A stretch of DNA of 64,000 nt from UBA1794 sp050946375 (GTDB lineage: Bacteria > Bacteroidota > Bacteroidia > Bacteroidales > Bacteroidaceae). Location: the NCBI GenBank assembly GCA_050946375.1, contig JBMNUT010000011.1, positions 28,978-92,977 on the forward strand, written 5' to 3'. Under the pieces are notes generated by a model that was not told where the DNA came from, did no database searches, and worked only from the letters and a program-made list of their open reading frames with translations. Of the stretch, positions 58,495-64,000 are shown one piece after another; the first letter of the stretch is position 1, and each line of letters starts with the position of its first letter. A program made the translations under genes and the position numbers.

Positions 58495-60806
58495 GATTGC
58501 AGTTGTTTATCCATGGCGGCTGCGGCGCGTCGGCCATCGCCCATGGCGAGGATTACAGTGGCTCCTCCCCGTACAATATCGCCACCGGCGTAGAGGTTGG
58601 AGATGGAGGAGCGCATGTTTTCGTCGACGGCGATGGTTCCTTTACGGCCGAGTTGCAGCCCCTCTACCGATTTGGGAACAATCGGGTTGGGCGAAACGCC
58701 GATGCTTACGACAGCCATGTCGATGTCTATCGTTTCGATCGCACCGGGAATGGGCACCGGGCTGCGGCGGCCGCTCTCGTCGGGCTCGCCGAGTTCCATC
58801 TTTTGCAGCCGTACTTGTTTCACTTTGCCCTCTTCGTCGGCAATATATTCGATGGGGTTATGCAGGGTAAGGAACTCAACGCCTTCTTCTTTGGCGTGCT
58901 TCACTTCTTCGATTCGGGCCGGCATTTCTTCTTCCGAGCGGCGGTAAATAATCATCGCACGCTCAGCTCCCAGACGTTTGGCCGTACGAACGGAGTCCAT
59001 GGCGGTATTTCCGCCGCCGATGACGGCAACCCGTTTGCCGAAGAATACCGGCGTATCGCTGTCTTCGCTGGCCGCATCCATGAGGTTGACACGGGTCAGA
59101 TACTCGTTCGACGAGAATATATTGATGGAATTCTCTCCGGGAATATTCATGAAGTTGGGCAGTCCTGCGCCGGAGGCTACGAAGATTCCCTTATAACCGT
59201 CTTCCTCCAGCTGGGAAATGCTGATGGTTTTTCCTACAATGCAGTCTTTTACGAACTCTACCCCCATGTGTCGCAGGTTGTCCACTTCCGTGTCTACGAT
59301 ACGGTTGGGCAAGCGGAATTCGGGAATGCCGTATTTCAGAACACCGCCTATCTCATGCAATGCTTCGAAAACAGTCACTTTATAGCCCTTCTTCGCCATG
59401 TCTCCGGCAAAAGAGAGCCCCGCAGGACCCGAACCGATAACGGCAATCTTGATACCGTTGGGCGCGGCTACTTCGGGAATGGAGATTTGTCCGCTTTCGC
59501 GCTCGTAGTCGGCAGCGAAGCGCTCCAGGTAACCAATGGCTACGGCAGGTTTTCCTGTCTTTTGATGGATACATTTCGATTCGCACTGCTTCTCCTGCGG
59601 ACAAACACGGCCGCATACGGCGGGCAGGGCACTCGTCTCTTTCAGTACTTTGGCAGCCTCCAGAAACTCGCCGCGTTCGATGTTCTTGATAAAGTCGGGG
59701 ATGCGGATTCCCACCGGACAGCCCGTAATACAACTCGGGTTTGGGCAGTCGAGGCAGCGTTGTGCTTCGAGCACGGCCATCTCTTCCGTCAATCCCTGGT
59801 TAACCTCTTCGCGCCGGCTGTGCGAACGGTATTCCGCATCAAGTTCCGGCATCTGTACACGCGGAATGGCCATGCGTTCTTTGGGTTTCATCTTCCGGCG
59901 CAGTTCCTCACGCCACGGGGCAGTGCGGCTGTTGTTGTCGGCAGTCGGAGCTTGCTCGCTCTGGTTTTCAGTATGATCGGCAGCGTGCTCTTCGTCCAGC
60001 TTATGCATTTCGTTGCGTTCGATGTTGCGGAAAGCACCCATTCGCTTGAGCATTTCGTCGAAATCCACCTGATGACCGTCGAATTCCGGGCCGTCTACGC
60101 AGACAAACTTGGTTTTTCCGCCCACCGTGATGCGGCACGCACCGCACATACCGGTGCCGTCTACCATAATTGTATTGAGGGAAACCTCCGTGGGTACATT
60201 ATATTTCTTAGTCAGCAGACATACGAATTTCATCATGATGGCCGGGCCAATGGCAAAACACTTGTCCACCTTTTCCCGTTTGAGGACGCTTTCCACGCCT
60301 TCCGTCACCAGACCTTTCTGCCCGTATGAGCCGTCGTCGGTCATGATAATCACCTCGTCGGAGCTGGCCCGTATCTCGTCTTCCAAAATGATGAGCTGCT
60401 TGCTTCTTCCGGCCAGCACGGAGATAACGCGGTTTCCGGCCGCCTTGAGTGCCCGTACGATGGGCAACATCGGCGCTACGCCTACGCCACCGCCGGCGCA
60501 TACGACCGTGCCATAGCGTTCAATGTGGGTAGCCTGTCCGAGCGGACCCACTACATCGGTCAACTCGTCGCCTACGTTCAATTCGCACAAGCGGGTGGAG
60601 GAAAGACCTACCTCTTGCACCACCAGAGTGATGGTACCACGTGTCGTGTCGGCATCTGCTATTGTGAGTGGAATGCGTTCGCCCCGCTCGCCCACGCGTA
60701 CTATTACGAAGTGTCCCGCTTTGCGCGAACGGGCAATCAGAGGCGCTTCCACCTCAAATTTGAAAACTTTTTCAGAGAACTGTTCTTTTTTTATGATTTT
60801 GTTCAT
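58491..60806 (-). CDS. Fused NfnAB-like oxidoreductase (sulfide dehydrogenase/glutamate synthase-type subunits)
   Basis: One 771-residue protein joins two subunits that are often separate. Residues 1-275 are a ferredoxin-NAD reductase domain with a 2Fe-2S binding end (MCGACRITVGGKTKFVCVDG). Residues 300-771 are a GltD-like subunit with two 4Fe-4S clusters (AQRCLDCPNPSCITGCPVGI; CGRVCPQEKQCESKC), two GxGxxG nucleotide sites (AVIGSGPAGLSFA; AVIGGGNTAMDSVRTA) and GGDIVRGGATVILAM. In NfnAB such subunits use ferredoxin, NADH and NADPH in electron bifurcation. Whether this fusion bifurcates or acts as a dihydroorotate or glutamate synthase reductase is not decided. Confidence 0.9.
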   Translation of the reverse strand: MNKIIKKEQFSEKVFKFEVEAPLIARSRKAGHFVIVRVGERGERIPLTIADADTTRGTITLVVQEVGLSSTRLCELNVGDELTDVVGPLGQATHIERYGTVVCAGGGVGVAPMLPIVRALKAAGNRVISVLAGRSKQLIILEDEIRASSDEVIIMTDDGSYGQKGLVTEGVESVLKREKVDKCFAIGPAIMMKFVCLLTKKYNVPTEVSLNTIMVDGTGMCGACRITVGGKTKFVCVDGPEFDGHQVDFDEMLKRMGAFRNIERNEMHKLDEEHAADHTENQSEQAPTADNNSRTAPWREELRRKMKPKERMAIPRVQMPELDAEYRSHSRREEVNQGLTEEMAVLEAQRCLDCPNPSCITGCPVGIRIPDFIKNIERGEFLEAAKVLKETSALPAVCGRVCPQEKQCESKCIHQKTGKPAVAIGYLERFAADYERESGQISIPEVAAPNGIKIAVIGSGPAGLSFAGDMAKKGYKVTVFEALHEIGGVLKYGIPEFRLPNRIVDTEVDNLRHMGVEFVKDCIVGKTISISQLEEDGYKGIFVASGAGLPNFMNIPGENSINIFSSNEYLTRVNLMDAASEDSDTPVFFGKRVAVIGGGNTAMDSVRTAKRLGAERAMIIYRRSEEEMPARIEEVKHAKEEGVEFLTLHNPIEYIADEEGKVKQVRLQKMELGEPDESGRRSPVPIPGAIETIDIDMAVVSIGVSPNPIVPKSVEGLQLGRKGTIAVDENMRSSISNLYAGGDIVRGGATVILAMGDGRRAAAAMDKQLQS

Positions 60807-60841
60807 AGAGCTTTAATATGAAAGGCAGGATTAGTCTGCTG

Positions 60842-60873
60842 CAAAAATACGTTTTATCCCGAAATTCCGCAAA
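60842..60873 (-). promoter_or_regulatory. Predicted promoter of the NfnAB-like operon
   Basis: On the minus strand, TTTG (60873-60870), 20 bases, then TATTTTTG (60849-60842), an exact TAnnTTTG. It is 36 bases from the ATG at 60806 and would drive at least the fused oxidoreductase and the propeller gene. Confidence 0.55.
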
Positions 60874-60939
60874 TAGCCATAACGCCTTTTCACATAGCTT
60901 CGGAAAAGATGTACAGAGCCCTGCTCATATATAAAAAAC

Positions 60940-60967
60940 GAAAAGGGGAACCTTCACAGGCTCCCCT
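60940..60967 (-). terminator. Terminator of the collagen-like lipoprotein gene
   Basis: AGGGGAACC pairs with GGCTCCCCT (one mismatch), 60944-60967. On the minus strand TTTTCGTTTTTTAT follows. It lies 83 bases past the lipoprotein stop. Confidence 0.75.
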
Positions 60968-61049
60968 CTTCCACAAACTTACATTATTACTATGAAAGTG
61001 AACTATTCATGTAGGGAATAGTGCCGTTGATCTTTCACTTAAATCATGT

Positions 61050-64000
61050 TTAATCTACAGTCAGCGTGATGGTTCCGGTCTTCGTGAGTTCTACGATTCC
61101 GTTAACCTTGAGTGTTACGGTAAGTGTTACAGCAGTGTTCCGCGTAAGTGTCGAAGTGCTGCTATAGGTAAGTTCACCGTCCTCGCTGATCGTCAGAGCA
61201 CCCGCAGGCAGATCTTCGCTTGATACCTCGTACGTGAGAATATCATTATTGTCTGCATCCGGCTCAGCCAAACCATAGGTGTCTTTACCATATTGGGTAA
61301 GCATCGTTACATTCTGGTCCTTGTCTTCCTGATACTGATAAACAGCTTGACCGTTTCCAGATTCAACAACAGATATCAACTGACGTACATCGTAGGTTGT
61401 AGAACCGCCGACTTGTACGGCAGGTACATTCGCATTTGCGACGTTGAGAACAAACGGAGTAGTGAACTCTACATAGAACTTCGTAACGAGTACCGGTTCT
61501 GTAGCTCCCGCACGTTGTGCATACAAGCCCATCTCAATCGTCTTGCTTTCACCCTTCAGTGCACCTTCCAGAGCAAGCGAAGCATTAGCGAACGAGTTGT
61601 CATTGCCAACGAATACAGCATTGTTTGCATCTTCACCGGTTTCCGGTTCCGTCAAAATCTCGAAGGTAAAGGTGTAGTTAGCGGGCAGATCGGCAGCCTT
61701 AACCTTGAACAGGTCAGACAGTTTTGCCGTATAGCTCCACGTACCATTATCCATCGCACCCTTAACGGAAGCCGTAGACGTAGCAGCGTCAACCACGTTC
61801 GTGAAGTTTGCCGGATCGAAATTGGTTACGAATGCAGGCTCGGTTACGCTGTACGTGAAGCTTACGTAGATATCGCCCAAGTAGCTGGTGGGAACAGCCG
61901 GAGTGAACTTCAATACGGCAGACTTATTGGCTGCGATTGCTGCACCAGTCGTAAACGTCAATTCGTAATTACCGCTCGTAGCGTTCTTAGCTACAGTAAT
62001 ACCATCTATTGGGTCTTCTGCTTCGGCATTCTCATATACACCATCCAACGTATATCTGGTATTGAATTCTGTCAGATTCAAGCCCAAGTTTGTGACAACT
62101 TTGGTAAGGAACTCATTCTCCGTAAGAAGGGTTTGAGTTGCACCGGTGGCTGCAATCGTGGAATAATCGACAGTCAGAGACTTCTCGGAGTTATAGATGT
62201 TGTCTCCTTCGGGAACCTCGTCAGGCGCAACAATAGTAATCGTGATATTTTCCTTAGCCAACTCCGTGCCGTTTACGGAAGCAGTAACGGTGATTTGCGG
62301 TTTTGCATCTTCGGCCGTAGCACCGGTTTCGCCACCATATACGGGATTGATGGTAACGACACCCGTTTCTGCGTCTACTGTGACGAACTTGTTGTCGTCT
62401 ACATTCGCAGTTGGTGTATAAGTGTACTCAACCACAAATCCGCAATCACCTACAACAATACCATCGCTCAAATCGCTCGGTGCGGTTGCATCTGCGGTGG
62501 TGTAACCCCACAATTCTACGAGTTCGCTCAAATCAAGCGATTCGTTGTAAGCCATATTAAAGGCAGAGGCTACTTGATACTTATTAGTAGTAATCGCCTC
62601 GTCAGTAATTCGCGCATTATCCAGCAAAGCGAACGACCTTAGATCTTCCTTCGTTACTGCAGCATAATCAGAAGTGATGACGCGCTCGTCGCGGGTGTTG
62701 GCCTGCAAAGCTACGAGATTAGCTTCAGTCGAGCTGATTGCAGCAAGGTTGGCATCTGCCTCTACGTTGAAAGTCAATATGCCGTTAGCAGAAGTAGGTT
62801 CACCAACGATAGTCAGCGGGGTAGCTGCAGCGTTGCGCAATACGACTTTCTGACCAACGAATGCATAGGTAGCATCTTTCACGTCAGCATTGGACGGATT
62901 CAGGCGATAGGAAACGGCTACTTCGTTAGCCACTACAGAATTCCACTCACCGGGTTTATCCTTAACAGGAGTCTGAATGGTGTAGAATTCGATGAGCGGC
63001 ATACCGAGTCTCGTAGAGAGTACATCGGGGATAATTGCCAGCGAGGTCAACTTCTCATAGAGCTTGATGGCAACCATTTTGTTCTCGCCTTCGCCACCTT
63101 CTACGTTGAAGAACGTCAGCATACCTTCTTCGGTATCCCAAACAGCGGTAACCGTACCTTCGGGCAACCAGCTATTCGTAGTTACTTCTCTCGTGGGTGC
63201 AGTACCTTCTGCGGCATTGGGATCGATCGTTACTTTCACCCAATATCCGGCTTCTTCACCTTCGGTTCCGGGTTCGTAGTAAATGGTAGGAGCGTCTTTA
63301 CCGTCTTGCCCATCGGCACCCGGTGCTCCGTCTTGTCCGTCCTGACCATTCTGGCCGTCAGCACCGTCTTGTCCATCCTGACCGTCCTGACCATCCTGAC
63401 CGGCGGGACCTTGCTCACCGCGCGAAGGCAGACCGGTATCTTCACCGTTGATGAACCAATTGCCATTAGCACCGATTTCGACTGTCGGAGTCTGGCCATC
63501 GATACCGTCAGCACCGTCTTGTCCATCTTGGCCGTCCTGACCATCTTGACCGGCAGGACCTTGCTCACCGCGCGAAGGCATGCCGGTGTCTTCACCGTTG
63601 ATGTACCAGTTCCCGTTGGCGCCAATAGTGATTTCCGGGGTAGTTCCGTTGCTACCGGCCTCACCGCGCGAAGGCATGCCAGTGTCTTCACCGTCGATGT
63701 ACCAGTTGCCATTGTCGCCGATTGTAATTACGGATCCGGGTGCGCCGTCAGCACCGTTGGCACCATCCTGGCCATTGGTCAAGGTGAAGCTCTTTCCGTC
63801 GCTGAGCGTGACTTTCACGCCGTTGGAGACGGACTCCACGTTTGTTACAACCGCACCGCCTTGAATGAGGCTGCGAAGCTCTGCAAGAGAGTTCTCTACC
63901 GCATCAACACGTTGGTTCAACCCATTGATGTCGTCATCGTAGTCACTACAGGAAACTACAAGTCCTGTCGTGCCTGCGAGCAACGCTCCACAAAGGATTG
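61050..64000 (-). CDS. Collagen-like repeat lipoprotein, large, N-terminal few residues outside the window
   Basis: About 983 visible residues. The first visible codons read ILCGALLAGTTGLVVSCSDY, a lipoprotein signal with VVSC and the acidic SDYDDD after the Cys that fits surface export in Bacteroides. A short coiled coil (INGLNQRVDAVENSLAEL) follows. Then come three copies of a module NGNWYINGEDTGMPSRGE, joined by Gly-X-Y tracts (GQDGQDGQDGQDGADG). The remaining 740 residues are beta-rich, immunoglobulin-like repeats (for example FTYSVTEPAF, LTVTLKVNG). The start codon lies past 64000, probably only a few codons away. The N-terminal architecture resembles proteins annotated as PL29 lyase N-terminal-domain proteins, but no lyase part is evident; the function is unknown. 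Base composition is lower in GC than most neighbours. Confidence 0.85.
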   Translation of the reverse strand, partial: ILCGALLAGTTGLVVSCSDYDDDINGLNQRVDAVENSLAELRSLIQGGAVVTNVESVSNGVKVTLSDGKSFTLTNGQDGANGADGAPGSVITIGDNGNWYIDGEDTGMPSRGEAGSNGTTPEITIGANGNWYINGEDTGMPSRGEQGPAGQDGQDGQDGQDGADGIDGQTPTVEIGANGNWFINGEDTGLPSRGEQGPAGQDGQDGQDGQDGADGQNGQDGQDGAPGADGQDGKDAPTIYYEPGTEGEEAGYWVKVTIDPNAAEGTAPTREVTTNSWLPEGTVTAVWDTEEGMLTFFNVEGGEGENKMVAIKLYEKLTSLAIIPDVLSTRLGMPLIEFYTIQTPVKDKPGEWNSVVANEVAVSYRLNPSNADVKDATYAFVGQKVVLRNAAATPLTIVGEPTSANGILTFNVEADANLAAISSTEANLVALQANTRDERVITSDYAAVTKEDLRSFALLDNARITDEAITTNKYQVASAFNMAYNESLDLSELVELWGYTTADATAPSDLSDGIVVGDCGFVVEYTYTPTANVDDNKFVTVDAETGVVTINPVYGGETGATAEDAKPQITVTASVNGTELAKENITITIVAPDEVPEGDNIYNSEKSLTVDYSTIAATGATQTLLTENEFLTKVVTNLGLNLTEFNTRYTLDGVYENAEAEDPIDGITVAKNATSGNYELTFTTGAAIAANKSAVLKFTPAVPTSYLGDIYVSFTYSVTEPAFVTNFDPANFTNVVDAATSTASVKGAMDNGTWSYTAKLSDLFKVKAADLPANYTFTFEILTEPETGEDANNAVFVGNDNSFANASLALEGALKGESKTIEMGLYAQRAGATEPVLVTKFYVEFTTPFVLNVANANVPAVQVGGSTTYDVRQLISVVESGNGQAVYQYQEDKDQNVTMLTQYGKDTYGLAEPDADNNDILTYEVSSEDLPAGALTISEDGELTYSSTSTLTRNTAVTLTVTLKVNGIVELTKTGTITLTVD
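63294..63770 (-). repeat. In-gene repeat: three copies of a 23-residue module and Gly-X-Y tracts
   Basis: The module ITIGANGNWYINGEDTGMPS is repeated (about residues 86, 117 and 167 of the visible protein, counted from 63983), with near-identical DNA. It alternates with Gln-Asp-Gly tracts of 3-base-divisible length. Such arrays can change in copy number by recombination. Confidence 0.8.

Noticed and set aside
58497..60329. Open frame of 610 codons on the plus strand opposite the NfnAB-like gene
   Set aside because: It is the mirror of a gene with intact FeS and nucleotide motifs; no motif of its own.
63294..63770. Regularly repeated DNA that could suggest a CRISPR array
   Set aside because: It is in frame inside a coding sequence and encodes Gly-X-Y and NGNWYINGEDTG modules; there are no unique spacers.
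1..64000. tRNA, rRNA, riboswitch or insertion-sequence features
   Set aside because: No cloverleaf-like sequence with tRNA arms, no conserved rRNA stretch, no transposase or terminal inverted repeats were recognised in the intergenic regions.

Overview
The window looks like chromosome from a gut Bacteroides species or a close member of the Bacteroidaceae. Most proteins match Bacteroides-type families: a GH97 and GH51 pair, a Nudix-type AraR regulator, DUF3078 and DUF4932 proteins, and lipoproteins with an acidic run after the cysteine. At least ten intergenic regions carry the Bacteroidetes -7 element TAnnTTTG, several with a TTG or TTTG about 18-20 bases upstream. By eye the GC content is intermediate, close to 50%, with a clearly more AT-rich patch at about 7.7-10.0 kb. 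The species cannot be named from this alone. No tRNA, rRNA, insertion sequence, prophage or CRISPR array was seen.

Layout. 1-7.7 kb (minus strand): start of an MFS transporter, panB, a 1402-residue secreted GH29 fucosidase-like enzyme with three repeated accessory modules, a TRIC/UPF0126 membrane protein and rarA. 7.7-10.1 kb: an AT-rich accessory patch with a gene remnant, its terminator, a DUF4932 protein with an HEFNH motif and a truncated frame upstream of it. 10.1-13.8 kb: recJ-recQ. 14.2-30.6 kb: a sugar region, all on the minus strand. It holds galM, a sugar permease and galK; then a lipoprotein epimerase, araR, araD, araA and araB; then GH97, GH51, transketolase and rpiB. Together these release arabinose and galactose from plant glycans, trap them as phosphates and feed them to the pentose phosphate pathway and glycolysis. 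30.9-44.2 kb: housekeeping genes (mgsA, nth, a DUF3078 protein, pyrG, yidC, an M23 peptidase, an EEP-family nuclease, pepD, an OmpH-like protein, relA/spoT). 44.5-51.1 kb: the leucine operon leuA-leuC-leuD-(leuA-like/cimA)-leuB, preceded by what looks like a classical leader-peptide attenuator. 51.2-52.1 kb: a LysO-type exporter split over two overlapping genes. 52.1-60.8 kb (minus strand): a glycosyltransferase, an MBL hydrolase, free-Met-R-sulfoxide reductase, nucleoside phosphorylase, floA, nfeD, a beta-propeller protein and a fused NfnAB-like oxidoreductase. 61.0-64.0 kb: a lipoprotein with collagen-like Gly-X-Y tracts, cut by the window edge.

The most unusual signal is not a gene. About fifteen places carry short clusters of an imperfect unit of 21-23 bases (core GATGCRRGRCTTTT, separated by CCGAAAA-like spacers). 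Most are intergenic, but some run into coding sequence, where the 21-base period keeps the reading frame and encodes a seven-residue period. In one case the repeat supplies the start codon and basic region of a signal peptide. Pairs of opposed units also form strong terminator-like hairpins. The second notable item is the leu leader: a promoter with both consensus elements, a 27-codon Leu-rich ORF with CTG-CTG and CTG-CTA-TTG runs, a possible antiterminator, and a terminator just ahead of leuA.
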